A stretch of 64,000 bases of DNA. It comes from Hirudinaria manillensis. Its lineage: Eukaryota; Annelida; Clitellata; Hirudinida; Hirudinidae. The notes under the pieces are model-generated. The model was not told the DNA's origin. It ran no database searches and saw only the letters and a list, made by a program, of their open reading frames with translations. The first letter of the stretch is position 1, and every line of letters begins with the position of its first letter. The stretch is from assembly GCA_034509925.1 (NCBI GenBank), contig CM067527.1, positions 4,832,501 to 4,896,500 of the forward strand, given 5' to 3'. Of the stretch, positions 26,526 through 38,900 are shown piece after piece. The translations under genes were made by a program, and so were the position numbers.

Positions 26526-26909
26526 ATATATGTTATTGAAATATATTATTAAAAATATCCATGAATTGATCACCATATAAACATGCTTACCATTATGAAT
26601 GTTGAATTGCAATAGCTTATGTTGTGTTTAATTTGTTTTACCAGCCTATGATGCTGTTCAGAAGCAGAGAAATGAAGGTAAGTAACTGTTTCTTTTTTTT
26701 GTTATGAATTTAGTAGAATTTTATTAAATTAAGATGCATTAAAGCATTAAATTATGATTTAATCAAGCATTTTGTTTTAAATAATTTATTTGGTAACCTC
26801 ACAAGGTTTACACAAGGAGTTATGTGTCATAAGTTTTAAGAAGAACTTATGTATCATAGTCTTGTATCTTTTTTTTCCAGATTCCAACTCAGTGTTTGTA
26901 TACTCATGA
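22596..26909 (+). CDS. Unrecognised membrane-anchored Ser/Lys/Glu-rich protein
   Basis: Firm exons: 23867-24013, 24852-26375, 26645-26677 and 26881-26909 (stop TGA). The first encodes a transmembrane helix (GVYCSLIIAFIVTLGMLLTA) followed by basic residues, so the long remainder is probably cytosolic. The 1.5-kb exon encodes a polar low-complexity tail with acidic, Ser-rich and Lys-rich stretches, e.g. QVVQSKKKMKLKSKS and KGGKKAKQGKKEQK. The protein ends FLLNAYDAVQKQRNEDSNSVFVYS. The N-terminus is uncertain: an exon at 22596-22808 starts with a signal-like hydrophobic stretch (MFKLVLLFILLMFIFVFVI) and could join through a small exon 23739-23772, which fits the phase (659 aa total) but uses weak splice sites. 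The anchor plus charged tail resembles MTDH/LYRIC in layout only; I see no homology and assign no function. Confidence 0.6.
26468..26523. repeat. (ATT)n microsatellite
   Basis: About 18 ATT units in the intron after the large exon ending at 26375. Confidence 0.9.
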
Positions 26910-28667
26910 AAACGGCGTTTTTCTGCAACCTCACCTTCATGCTTCGAATTTGCAAAGTTCGTGGTCGTTATTTTCGAGTCTGAAATTTAGGATTTGCAGA
27001 TGTGAAATTGCAGAAGAATGTGTCGTAGTGAATTCATTTTACTGAAAACGTGACTTAGTTTTGGCTTCAATGAAGTCAGATGTAGATTTTCAATTTTTTG
27101 TAAAACTTGAGAAGAAAATGTTGCCAGCAAAGGGTTGAAATTTGTAAATTTTTTGGTTTTCCAAGCTCTTGATTATGATTATGATTATGATATTTGTGGG
27201 ACCATTTATGATTAAGTTAACATTTTCGAATCACCTTTTACGTCCTAATTTTTTTTCTTTTTGCTAAAAATTGTTCCAGATTGGTTTTTAATATCACGGA
27301 GTTACCGATTACGTTACTTCTTACCATTTTGGCTTAAGAAGGCCCAGATGACTTGCATATTCGATTGGTTTTCAGTTTATTGTTATTCACGGCTCGAGAA
27401 GAGAGTCCGCACGTTTGGTTAATTTATGCACAACAAATTTACTGCAGTTTGGGGTTTTGCTGATGGATTCTTAAACGTTTCTTTGAAACGAGGATGTTCA
27501 TTGCAGCGAGCGATCGTGCCGAAGATCGAGAATCCTGGAATTACGTTTTCATTCTAGCAGGTATGACGTGTAGATATCTCCGTGGTATTTACACGTTTTG
27601 TACGATCCCGAGACGACATATTGATATTCACTTGTTTCACAATCTTTGTTATGACTTTTTTATCGACAAGTCGTCCGTCTGAAGACGAGGACGGTCGACG
27701 TGCGTCGTGCTTTCCGAGAGTCGGATTCGCGTCAGGGGAACGGCTTGCATTCGAATGCTTGAAATCTAACACTAACATCTTTGAACATACGTTTGACTTG
27801 ATTGTGTTCACTTGTTTCTTCATTATAAGCCACGATAAGATGTTAATAGTCCACCACCCACCTTCAATTTGTTGATTGTCACCTGATTCGTAATGTCGTG
27901 CATTAAATGTTAGATACATCTGAAAGTCATATGAGAGTTGAGATGCTTTCTCTTTTCTGTGATGTGACTGTAATAGGTGTTCACCTGTAAAACTTAAGAT
28001 TAGGAAATATACTACACAGTTGTTTTGTGATATTAATAAACAGTCTACAAATGAATTTTTGTTTGACTTTTTGTTAGGTGATGATGATGATGATGAATTA
28101 GGCATAGGGAATTTATTGCATCTGGTCAGCAAGACTTTGTGCTGGTGTTGTTACTAAGGCATCTATAAGCCGCTTTCAAGTATCAAACATCTTGAGAGGT
28201 TTGTCTTGGGTGGGGAGATGTCCAGGAACTCAATTTGAATTCTCATCTGAGCATGGGTATATAAAATGTTAATAGTCTTTAATCATTAATATTTGGCGTG
28301 CTAATGATGTCATCTCCTTCATCAATTTGATTCTTGTATTTAATATAAAACAAGATTTGATTGAACAGGCTAACATCGATACGAGATAAGCAAAACCCTC
28401 AAATTAAAGTATGCTTCACATACTTCTATATACATTGATATCAGTACATTCATCTAATGAAAATTATTTTTGGAGGAAAGTAGTGCTTTTGATTAAGTAA
28501 TAAAAACTCTTTATTGCGAGAAAAAAACAGCAAGATATATGTTGCTATAAAATACACTCAGTCATTTCAAATTATTATTAAAATATGCTATATGTTAATA
28601 AAGATGTAGTTGTGGCCAAAATATATGTAGAGTCTACATTGTAGTCTACATATTCTGATAAATTAAA
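26910..28667. other. Convergent 3' region
   Basis: Holds the 3' ends of two convergent genes: the membrane-anchored protein (plus) and FIP1 (minus; TTTATT, the reverse of AATAAA, at 28510-28515). An AATAAA near 28034 may serve the plus-strand gene. Open frames at 27494-28132 overlap on both strands and show no coding character. Confidence 0.5.
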
Positions 28668-29867
28668 TTAGTATCTTTGCCTCTTGTGCCTAGGACTTGG
28701 TGACCTTTCTCTGTGGCGCTTCCTGCTTCGTTCGTTATCAAGTACTGGTCTTTCATATTCTTCATCATGGCGCCTCACGTTTCGCTTCGAATTTTGGCCC
28801 TTGGAGTGACTGTCTCCGTAGTCATTTCTTTCGTAAGGTTGTGGGTTGCAGTTGAGAGCAGTTTGGCCAGAATATCTGTTATTGTTGCGTCCGGCTGAGT
28901 CCCTAATAGCTGGACCGTCGTCGGGTTCACGCTCGTCGTACCTTCTCTCGTAGCGTGAATCGTTCCTAGGTTGTCCAGACTGTCTGTTGGTGCGTCTGGG
29001 ACTAACCACAGTCTCTCGTGGAGTCATTTTTCTTTCGCGAGAACTTTGACGTCTTGGATTGTAATTATCCAAATAATGATCAGGGTTGCGTCTGAGATTG
29101 CTGTCGGCAGAATCTTCACGCTCCTCTATTCTTTCTCGACGAAAATTTCTAGCATCCGACTCGCGATATTCATGCTGTCTTTCGCGAAAAGCATGTTGTC
29201 TGCTAACATTTCTTTGCAAATGAAGAGCTTGATTAAACTCTCCGGGTTGATAAACTGCATATCCTGCCTGATGAGCGAAGTACTGCATCCCTCCTAACTG
29301 AGCTTGGGCACCTAACATCTGCAAGGAAGTCGCTAAGCCAAGAGGAATTTGCTGAGCTTGTTGGGGAAAAGAAGTCACAGAGTTGACGAGGGGAATCGGC
29401 AGCCCTTGATGTTGGTTGACCTGGTTTTCAGGAATTTGATTAACTTGGGCGTTCGTCATGCGCGTAAGTTCTGATCTCATTCTTCTTTGGTTTTCGCAAT
29501 ATTCCAACCATTCCTTCTCTCCGAAGCCGAAGTTAAAGTAGTCAGAAATGTCTGCTCCAACTTTTTTCCAAGGTTTGTCCTCTTCTCTTATGGAACACAG
29601 ATCGTGTTCTGTTTTCTCGTCAACACCTTCTTCGAGTGGTTGCTGAGTAGGTACATCGGAAGTTTCATTTTCACCAGTCTCAGCTTCCGTGACATCCGCC
29701 GCCTCTTTTTGCTCGTCGGCAGTTTTGATCAGATTATTCTTCATGACACCGCAATTAACCTGAATTATGTCATCGTCGGAATCGTCGTCTTCACTCTCAA
29801 AATTATTGCTGAAGCTGTTTTCTTCAATCTCTTGGAAGTTGGGTGCTTCATCATATTTGCTTGCCAT
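28668..29867 (-). CDS. FIP1L1: Pre-mRNA 3'-end-processing factor FIP1 (CPSF subunit), single exon
   Basis: Fip1 is a nuclear CPSF subunit that binds U-rich RNA and tethers poly(A) polymerase. The complete 399-aa frame has no intron. The diagnostic Fip1 motif is present at about residues 98-131: [18 protein letters not shown], then [15 protein letters not shown]. It is preceded by an acidic N-terminus ([12 protein letters not shown]), which in Fip1 contacts poly(A) polymerase, and followed by a Gln/Pro/Leu-rich middle and an Arg-rich RE/RD/RS C-terminus ending [15 protein letters not shown]. That order and the length fit animal FIP1. An in-frame ATG lies at 29867, and 5' to it is a 605-bp divergent spacer shared with the AK5-like gene. 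Being intronless among intron-rich neighbours is unusual and could mean retroposition or intron loss. Confidence 0.93.
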   Translation of the reverse strand: MASKYDEAPNFQEIEENSFSNNFESEDDDSDDDIIQVNCGVMKNNLIKTADEQKEAADVTEAETGENETSDVPTQQPLEEGVDEKTEHDLCSIREEDKPWKKVGADISDYFNFGFGEKEWLEYCENQRRMRSELTRMTNAQVNQIPENQVNQHQGLPIPLVNSVTSFPQQAQQIPLGLATSLQMLGAQAQLGGMQYFAHQAGYAVYQPGEFNQALHLQRNVSRQHAFRERQHEYRESDARNFRRERIEEREDSADSNLRRNPDHYLDNYNPRRQSSRERKMTPRETVVSPRRTNRQSGQPRNDSRYERRYDEREPDDGPAIRDSAGRNNNRYSGQTALNCNPQPYERNDYGDSHSKGQNSKRNVRRHDEEYERPVLDNERSRKRHRERSPSPRHKRQRY

Positions 29868-30472
29868 TTTGTATATTTTCTAATCTTTAGATTGGATGAC
29901 TGCGATTTATCAAATGTGGATGTGATTGATTTTATCTTAAAGGTTATTCTTTTGAATTAGTTGTGCAGCGCTTTTATGACACTCGCCGAGAAGAATAAAA
30001 GATACTGAATATTATTAATTAAATATTTAAAAAAATTAATTAAAAAATAAAGTAATTAATTTTGTACAGGTGCAATATTATTTTACTGCATTTAGTCTTT
30101 TCAATGTGTTATTGGCTGGAAGCGGCCGAGGAACCTAGTAGTCATTACTGTTATTTTCTGTGTTTCCGTGATTCTTTAATTTTAAAAAGGCTTTAAAAAA
30201 CGACCGCGCGTCCGCAATAAAAATCTCACGTGGTCGTTTTCAGCGTCGCTAGCAGAGCCAAAATCTATGAAGTTGTACAAGTGGCATCGTAATACATAAT
30301 TAAAATTAAATCATAATTAGATCATAATCTAGTATTTAAGTATTAAAGTTTTTTTTTTTATAAAAATAAACGCAATTTCTTGGTTGAAACGACCAACCCA
30401 TGTTGTCATAGAAACAAATGCTTTATAAACCAATAAGTATCGTTCATCTGGGTTGTTTATAAATTTCTTGCG
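29868..30472. other. Divergent promoter region FIP1 / AK5-like
   Basis: A 605-bp spacer between two genes transcribed apart. It is AT-rich with a GC-richer island around 30198-30260. It probably carries both promoters. No TATA box or repeat stands out. Confidence 0.5.
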
Positions 30473-32463
30473 ATGACGGCGGCCTGCAAGCATTATTTGT
30501 GCCAAATGCAGATTGGGGAACTCTTAAACGTTGGTAAATCCGTGGAGTGAAGTTTTTCTGTTATTTAATATTGAGTTCAATTATTCCAGAACCTATTGAC
30601 TGGACTGCTGTACAACAAGCCAGACAATTATCTGCTTTATTTAAAAGTTGTTTTGGGTGAAATTGAAAGTGGGGGAGTGTATGATTTGACTCAGGGTGGA
30701 ATTTTATCACCAAATAAAAAAACAGAATCGAATTTAATTTGCGTGGAAAAAGATTTCTCCCACGAAAATAATGTTGTGAAAGAAAGTTATTTCGACAGAA
30801 TCAAAAATTTTAACGATACATCTTTATCTAGAATTGGAAAAAAAGACTTTAACAATTTGAATAGCAAAGCTACCAGTCCTGTGTTGTTTCTCATCTTAGG
30901 TTAAAAATTATGATCATTGATATTTATTGTAAATTGCATTTTGTTTAAAAAATTATGTAAATCTCCACATGGAGTTAGAGCTACATAAGCAATATGATAA
31001 AAGTAAGATATGTATCTTACAGTCTTTTAATTAAACATTATTTATTGTACTTTACATGTACTACACAAATAAATTAGTACAATTAGTACAATAACATAAA
31101 ATGCGAAGTTGATATAATAATGTGACTAATTACCTGATAATTAATATTTTGATATTTAGGTCAACCACTTAGCAACAACCATCTTGTTGAAGAATTAGCA
31201 CCTTCAGATGTTCAATTTCATTATTTTAATCTGAATATGCTCTTTCTGGAAGAGATGAAAAACCGCAACAAAATGGAAAGAATATTTGATGGAAATTCAG
31301 ATTCACTGGCGGCTGAGAATCTGTGGAGGTGCTTTGGAAAAAAACCGATGATGCACATGAAGCGGTATATTTCTTTTCATCATTTAATTACATTTAATTT
31401 CATTTAATTCCATCAAAATTCCATTTAATCACCAATAATCTATTCCATCTATTCACCTCACTGACTTGAATCATTTTTGGAAATAATAAGTTTTATAATA
31501 AATATACGAGCAATTGCTGATAAAGTAAACATCGTTCAATTTATGACACGCAGATTTAGCTGTGCAACTGAAAGTAAGTCTTAATTATCAACGTTTGATT
31601 AACTTCTCTTTCCCCTGTTAATAGCATCAAAATCATGAATTATTAATCAGATTTAATGAACATAATTTATTAATTTATTAATTTCCATTGACTAATATTA
31701 CGAACCGAAAGATTTAAAATTTGCTTCAGATTTGTTAATTAAGGGATAATTAGTATTTTATTGCATAACTGATAATTACAGCTAATAACAGTTTCTAAAC
31801 TGTTAAATGTTAATTATAATATTCATTATGGCTAGATTATAATAATATTTTCAAAATTATAATAATTTGACAGGCTGTTCATGTCATGGATCTTCTTTCA
31901 AAAGAATTGAAGCAGAACACGAAAGATGGAGAAGTTGAAAACGTTGTTGTATTCATTGATGGGTTTCCAATGGGTAGGAAGATGTTCAAGTTATTTGAGG
32001 AAAAGGTTTTATTAAATTTATTTTAATTTATTTCATTTAAGTGGATGTTTTTTTTTGTTTAACTTTTTGTTAAATAATCCCATTAGGTTGGACAGATTCA
32101 AGGAGTTCTATTACTGGGTGCAAAAGAAGGAATTCATAAAAATGATTGTGGTGCCTGTAAGCACGATCATATTTGCTTCATTGGTTTCATAAATGTACAT
32201 GTTTAAATGTATCTAAACTGTGCTGTTTATAATGTGGTGCAGATAATCAGGTAAACAGTGGTAATGATGATAGTCTTAGTAAGGACTCAGATGGACTAGA
32301 AAAGATGATAAATCTGTACAAGACTTACACGGTGCCTTTGATCAATTACCTGGATGAAGCAGGTAAAGTCATCATACCTGTGGATGTCAATGCTAAGGAT
32401 TATTCAAGACAGGATGTCCTTTACAGAATATTCGAATGCTCTCAGCGACTGAAGAGGAGTTAG
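30473..32463 (+). CDS. AK5: Adenylate-kinase-5-like protein with degenerate active site
   Basis: Exons: 30473-30529, 30590-30899, 31160 to 31328 or 31364, 31874-32005, 32087-32156, 32243-32463. The N-terminal IGELLNNLLTGLLYNKPDN aligns with the Dpy30/RIIa-like start of AK5 (IPQLFESLLNGLM..KPED). The NMP-kinase fold follows: LFLILGQPLSNNHL sits where the P-loop [10 protein letters not shown] should be and has neither the Gly-Lys pair nor the Thr; FIDGFPMGRK replaces FIDGFPR, losing the Arg; the LID region lacks the Arg-rich KRA..GRxDDN. The end, YTVPLINYLDEAGKVIIPVDV, matches the AK5 first-kinase-domain tail. So it is probably a pseudo-enzyme or a scaffold. Phase between the exon at 31160 and that at 31874 does not close without a further small exon that I could not place, so a damaged gene is possible. 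It lies 1.2 kb upstream of AK1 on the same strand. Confidence 0.72.
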
Positions 32464-33661
32464 TTGTCACTGAAGAGTATGATGATGATGATGACGATGA
32501 CGGTGATGTTGTTGGCGTGAACAATGATGATGACGATAATGGTGCCCAGAATTATTTAAAGCCCATTTAAGTTTTTGAAATCAAATATCAATAATTTGCG
32601 TCTGATCAACATTAAGGTCTTGAAGAAAATGAAGTCAAAATTTTTCCTGAGGTTTCTAAGGTGAGTGAAGTGTAACTTTAGAGTATTTTGTTATTTGTTA
32701 TTTATTCTTTTTTTTCGGTAAACAGTGTAAAATTGTAGATTAATTAAATTAATGAAAATCGCGGAGGGGCCGATTGACGAACTAATTTTTTTGGCGTATC
32801 GATCACTTTTTGATCAACAATATTTTATATTAATATAAAAAAAAGATTTTTATCTCTGAGCTCTGAGCAATTCGGTGCATTAAGGTAAGGATCAGTTGAA
32901 AAACGTGCACCATGTTAATGGTAGAAATTATAAACGGATTGCAAAAGTTGTGAGTTTATAAGTGCTGCAGAAACAAAGCCGTGACTTAAAGGAAGTGGTG
33001 AGGACATCTGACGATGATGTCATCATCTTCTTTAAGGACAGATGTACCTGGATTTCCTGGATAACATCCCCAATCCTTAATCCACATGCACCCTCGGTTT
33101 TGCGTGAATTTGCTGCATAAACAAGCGTCCGCCTTTCGTAGCTGTGCTCTCTTTCTCAACTCGACATCTTTCTTACAGAAATCATTCTGAACTTTATAGT
33201 GATAACCAAAATATGATGTTTTGCTGGATTTTGTCTTTTTTTTCTAAATATTCGGAGCATCATAATGGGATGATGTAAGTCGTTACCATAGAAACGGTGC
33301 CAACAGTTTTTTTTATGTTGATTGGAAACGAACGGCGGAGGGGAATTGGCGACAAGGATTTGCGAGTGAAGCGATTTGGGAGAATCTTGTAATTGCATGT
33401 TGCTCGCGTACGAACGACCCATCTTGGGAGGATTCGTGGTAGTGATAACTAGAGAGGAGTTTGTTAGGAGCAGTGCAAGCCAAGTTGCTGTTAAGGATTT
33501 TTGAGATATTGCTGAGAAGCAATACGAGCTCACACTAGGAACGAAACTTAGGCTTAATCTATAAAAAGAGGCAATCATCGGATATCCTTGCGAGACTTTT
33601 AAAGGTCGAAGCGAGAATCAATATTTAGGCCGAGTGTTTCTGCAGTCGATTTTGAAACATC
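32464..33661. other. Spacer between AK5-like gene and AK1
   Basis: Begins with an imperfect GAT repeat (about 32480-32545) in the 3' UTR. A short palindrome GATGATGTCATCATC lies near 33014-33028. The 140-codon minus-strand frame at 33156-33578 has no coding features. The AK1 promoter must be at its right end. Confidence 0.45.
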
Positions 33662-35484
33662 ATGCCGGTGAGTGGTCGATACGATTAACACTTGCGGATG
33701 TGATGATAAGATTTTCCAGCATTAGTAAGATAATACCCGATTATCGAGTTATCAGCAATAAAAACGGATAATTTGTCTCACTGTTACTGCTGGTTCTATT
33801 TGCATAATTTGGAAATAATTTTTCTTTTTTAATTTTCAGCCTGTTCCAGGTGAGAATTCGAGCAATATTTCTGTTTTTATACAACTTTCTTGGTTATATT
33901 GGCTCAAATAAAAGTCGTTTACAAAAAAAATAAGAATTTATAATAGGTGAATCTGACCTTAAATTGATTAGAGGTAACATTGCATTAGGAACGATAATCT
34001 CTACATTTCAATCTAATGCCCCTAAATTGTTCTATTATTCGTTTCATCTTTTCACTGCTGTAACTAACTTTGAAATTTTACAAACCTAAATACATTTGTT
34101 CCAGAACTTGCAAAAGTAAAGATCTACTTTGTCCTGGGTTAGTGAATTGATTAAAATCATTATTTCTTTATCTTTATTATTTAATACATTTGATCATTTC
34201 AAATTTATCATTCACTGCTACTTATTTGCTTTTACAATTACATTTATAAACCAGCACTAGTCTTTCATCAAAAGATCAAAATTTGATCTAATATTTCCTG
34301 ACACCCTTAAATATTTTTTATTAAAAAAATTATGACATCAAATTGAAAGTAATAAATTATTGTTGCAGTTTGTCATTAATCTGTTTAACTAATTCGTTAC
34401 AAAATATTTATACCAGGAGGTCCAGGCAGTGGCAAAGGCACCCAGTGTGACAAGATTGTGGCCAAATATGGCTTCACTCATCTTTCGACGGGCGACTTGC
34501 TCCGAGACGAAGTGGCAAGTGGATCTGCAAGAGGGAAGCAACTGACTGCCATCATGGAGAAAGGAGAGCTCGTGCCTTTGGTTTGTATCGATCCCGTATT
34601 GATTATTCAATTTATAATTATTTATAATCATCTCCTAAACCGATTATTAAATCAACTAAGCTATTTGTATTGCCGGCTGTAAGTTAATTCGGGAGATCCA
34701 GAAATGCGATTATTTGTGTCGTTATCAGATCAATATTTCATTTCCACAAATAACTAAACTCTCAAAACTTTAAAAACTGATAAGTGAGAGATAAGTTGAA
34801 GCATTAGAAATGAAAAGAAATTATAATGCTAAGTAGTTAATATTAATAAATATCGAGCTTTGACTCAGACCACGCGAAAGTATAATAAAAGCCCATAACA
34901 CTGCTTACAAAGACATCATGTTTAGCACAAAATATTTTCTTAATATAACACAAACATTAATTATTAATTAATTAATTAACCATTAATAGGAAACAGTCCT
35001 GACCCTGCTGAAGGAGGCCATGGTCAAGAAAGCCAAGAACAGCAAGGGCTTCCTGATCGACGGATACCCCAGAGAACTCGACCAAGGAAAGCGCTTCGAG
35101 GCGGACGTGGCCCACGTGGACGGAGTCATTTACTTTCACGTGTCCGACGAAACCATGAAGAAGCGACTCCTGAAAAGGGCGGAGACCAGCGGCAGAGTGG
35201 ACGACAACGAGGAGACCATCGTCAAGAGACTCAAAACCTTCCACGACTTGACTCAGCCTGTCATCGACCACTACGACAAGCAGCACAAGGTCTTCAAGGT
35301 CTGTACGTCGAAACTCGACTTAAACTTCATTGCTTCGTTACGTTTGCTCTTTTCAATTTATTCCATTGATCTATTCTTTTTAATCTATTAACTATTTATT
35401 CCGTTTCTCAATTTTCAGGTCGAAGCAGAAGGCACCGTCGATGAAATCTTTAAGAAAGTCGAAGCTTTTCTTGACAAGAAATAA
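33662..35484 (+). CDS. AK1: Adenylate kinase 1 (cytosolic), complete
   Basis: Catalyses ATP + AMP to 2 ADP in the cytosol. Six coding exons: 33662-33667, 33840-33849, 34105-34137, 34417-34580, 34990-35298, 35419-35484; 588 nt, 195 aa, the usual length for short-form AK1. The P-loop [14 protein letters not shown] is intact, followed by [16 protein letters not shown] (AMP-binding), [14 protein letters not shown] with the catalytic Arg, and the short [22 protein letters not shown] with its arginines. The C-terminus is [18 protein letters not shown]. Coding starts with a 6-nt piece (ATG CCG) and a 10-nt micro-exon, both flanked by good GT-AG sites. The exon at 34990-35298 is notably GC-rich compared with its surroundings. 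AATAAA at 35622-35627. Confidence 0.96.
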
Positions 35485-35989
35485 AAAGGCAAACAAAAAA
35501 AAACACCTGATTTTGATTTTTTATGATTATTGATTCGTGGGCCTTCAAGTTGGTTCCATGTGCAATTTCTATTTCACTTTCTAAACCTTTATTAGTTCTA
35601 TTACATTAGTTTTTATGATATAATAAACTTACTTTTGCTAAAGAATTGTTATTGAAGTGATGATGGAGTCACAGTAAAAGCTGGTGATGGGGTTAATATG
35701 TAATGTATATGCAATAGCAGAATGATGCAAGATCATGCTTTGCAACAGATGTGGCAACAGGCACAGTTAATAAATAGCTAATATAGAATAATATGGAAGA
35801 TTGGACACATTAAAAAACATTGGCCTTATTTGGAAATTGGTAAAGAAGTCTCTGCAGAATCTGACTTGACATGGTCAACAGATGCATTCAGTTTTTATTT
35901 TAAAAATTGAGGGAATTTTATTCTTCCAATTTTAAAAGAATGAATAACCTATCTATTTATTTATTTATTGTTTGGTTAGAATCGTGAAC
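35485..35989. other. Convergent 3' region AK1 / beta-catenin C
   Basis: Contains AATAAA for AK1 (35622-35627) and TTTATT, the reverse-strand signal for beta-catenin C, at 35956-35961. Nothing else seen. Confidence 0.6.
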
Positions 35990-38900
35990 CTAAAGTTGAG
36001 CAAAATTGTTATATTGTAAACTAAAGGATGGATCCAGACTTGTATAACCTTCTGATCCATGATTGGGGAATCCAAAATCTTTACAATTGTTATTCGCAGA
36101 TGGCTGGAAGTTACCAGGATTTAACTGTACATTGTTTAATCCTTTTGTCATATTACCGATATTAAGAAATGTGGTATTGGCCGTGGGTTCTTGGTATTGG
36201 TTATCAAGCTCAATTTTTTGAATCTGCAATGTTTTAAGGTTTATGTTATACATGTTATGATTTGCCTCAACAATGCATGTACAGTGAACAATATTAGATG
36301 ATTTCATTCTTATTTATATTAATAATTGTTTTGTATTAGATTGCTTAGTTTATTTAATATAATTTCTTAAAACATCATTCTAACCTTTGTAGGATTTTGA
36401 AGCAAATTCTCAGACAATGATGAAGTGAGCTCAATCGCTTGCAACTGGTGCTTTTTAAAGTTGGAATCACGTGATGATTGGTCTTGAGAAGGAAGTGGAA
36501 GTGGTGCTGGTGAGGAGTTGGAAAGCAAACTAGACATTAATCTGGCAGCATTTCTGCAAAGGCCTTCACTTGAGTGTAGATGAAGCTATTAACAAAAACA
36601 ACAAATAGTTGCTATGAGGTTGTCATCTGTTTTCATTGTCAGAAAATCAAGTTCTTACATTATTCAAAATCTGGAATAACTGCTTTGAGCTACAAAGAGT
36701 TGCTTTAACCTGGGCATCGTTTGACATTATGTTGAGTGCAATAATGGAACATTCCATGATTTTTTCCATGTCTTTATTTTCCAAATAAGTTGGTTCCATG
36801 TATGGCTGAATGAAATGAATAAAAGAAAGTTTTAAGAATTATGTAAAAAGATTATTGTCATTATTATTTTATTATTGTTATTATCACTATTATCAGTATT
36901 ATTATTACTATTCCTGTTAATCTAAGAAAATCTGTAGATCTTGATTGCATGCCTAAGGTCCTGTCTTTATGTCAACTTTGACCATAATCATTGTATGTTA
37001 TTGCACTTAACAAGCATTTCAAATAGTGCAGCCAATACATATGTACTTTTATGAAAATATTTTCTTAAAATACTTTGAATTGCTTTTTGCAATTCTATAG
37101 CTAACTACAGCTAACGAACCTTTTGCGTGTCCTGATAAGTGCTCGTGAGAACGTTCACCATCGCCTGGATGGCTCCATGTGCTTTCAACGGATCCCTATT
37201 TCCAGGGCACAAGGAAAGATTTCTTATGAGGTCCAAGATGGCTTTTGTAAGGGACCGACTGTTGGAAGATTGAAGGAGATGAATCACCCACGGAATGCCT
37301 TGGCAGATTCGCACGTCGTTCTGAACGGAATCTGCTTTCGGATGCCTACTGGTCAAGTGACGAAGAAGGCATATCTGCAGAAGTTAAGAGAGGAAATTAA
37401 AGGATGGTTTTTATTAATTTCATATTATTAATTAATATAAATTCAACTGACGATAGGCTCCGTTACTTCATCTTTATCGGAATGACTGGCGATTATGTTT
37501 ATCAAAGTCTGGACTCCGACATTTGCATAGACCAACATCTTGTTATCTTGGTTATTGCAAGTCAAGTTGCCCAAAATTCCAGCAACACAGGCCACAATTC
37601 CTGCATCATTCACAACTGAAGAATTGAAGAATTTAACTAGAGCTTGTATGACATGTCCCATCGGTTCCTGAAATTTGAGGCACACATAAAATAAGAATCT
37701 TCTAATCGAACGATTAATAATGTCAAACTTCTACTCACCGCGGAGCTCGCGGAGTCGGAAATATTCCTCAACGTCCACAGCACGTTTCGCACTATCCTTC
37801 GACTCGAACTGTTCAAATGCTGGGCCAAGGCTGACATTCCACCTTATAGAAAATTGATGATTATCAATTGATGATTATCAATTGATGATTATACAATCAA
37901 ATATTCGACAGTTGGAGATTAATTTGAGTTAAAATGTTGACGTTTTACCTGCAGCAATGATCGACATTCGAGTTTGTTTGCAGTTCGAAGAACTTATGTT
38001 TCTGATGACCGATGAGGTGGGTAGAAGCAACTTTTCATAGTCAAATAGTTTCATGATCCTAATTAAGTCGTTGAGACCTCCGCTTGTTATGATAATATTC
38101 TTTAACAATAAAATCAAAAAAAAATTAGAATAATACTTTTTGAGATTCCATATAGAAATGCTAACAAATTCAATATTAACCTTGGCCTCATCACTTCTCA
38201 AGAGTATTCTCAAACAACCCATAACACTGGCCATCAACTTGACATTATTGCTTCGAAGGAGATTCAGCAATTTTTGAACACCTCCTGCTTTAAGTACTTC
38301 AATTCCCGAACCAACCTCGTACAACAACGTGGAACGGAGGATGTCCGTCGAGGCACGGCACACGTTTTCCATGTTGGAACTGAAATGATTTGACAATTTC
38401 AAATCTTTAACTTGTAAAAGTGTATAATTCTATGTCTGCCTTATGACTATTCATGTAACAAGATAGTCACCTTAATAATTTTATCAGAGTCTCTGTGACA
38501 TGAGCTTCAAACAAAGCCTTAATGCCTTCTCTCTCCTGCTTGCCAACAGACAGATTACATAGAATTCCAGTCAGAGTTTCCAACAAGACAGGATCTGACG
38601 TGGTGTTAATTTTGCATAGGATGGATGCAATAAGTTGGGGAGATTTGATGATGTTAAATCTTGCCACTTCTCCTTTCGAGAGCCTGCGCATCAATTCCGC
38701 AGCCGCATTCACCATGGAATGATCTTCACTGTGAAGCATTTGGAATAACTTTGATATGGTATTTTCAACTTTATCATTCTAAAAGTCAAAAGTACATTCA
38801 ATGAAAGATCATGTTGAAAATCAGTCATACTCCATATGGGAAAACATACCTCAAAATTGTTGTGTGGTGTGCAAACTCCGTTATATTCTACAACACCAAA

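Noticed and set aside
33156-33578. 140-codon minus-strand frame
   Set aside because: Not similar to anything I recognise and overlaps the AK1 promoter region; typical chance frame.
36841-36920. Possible extra exon of beta-catenin C in the ATT-rich stretch
   Set aside because: It is an ATT microsatellite within the intron between 36805 and 37120; neighbouring phases already close without it.
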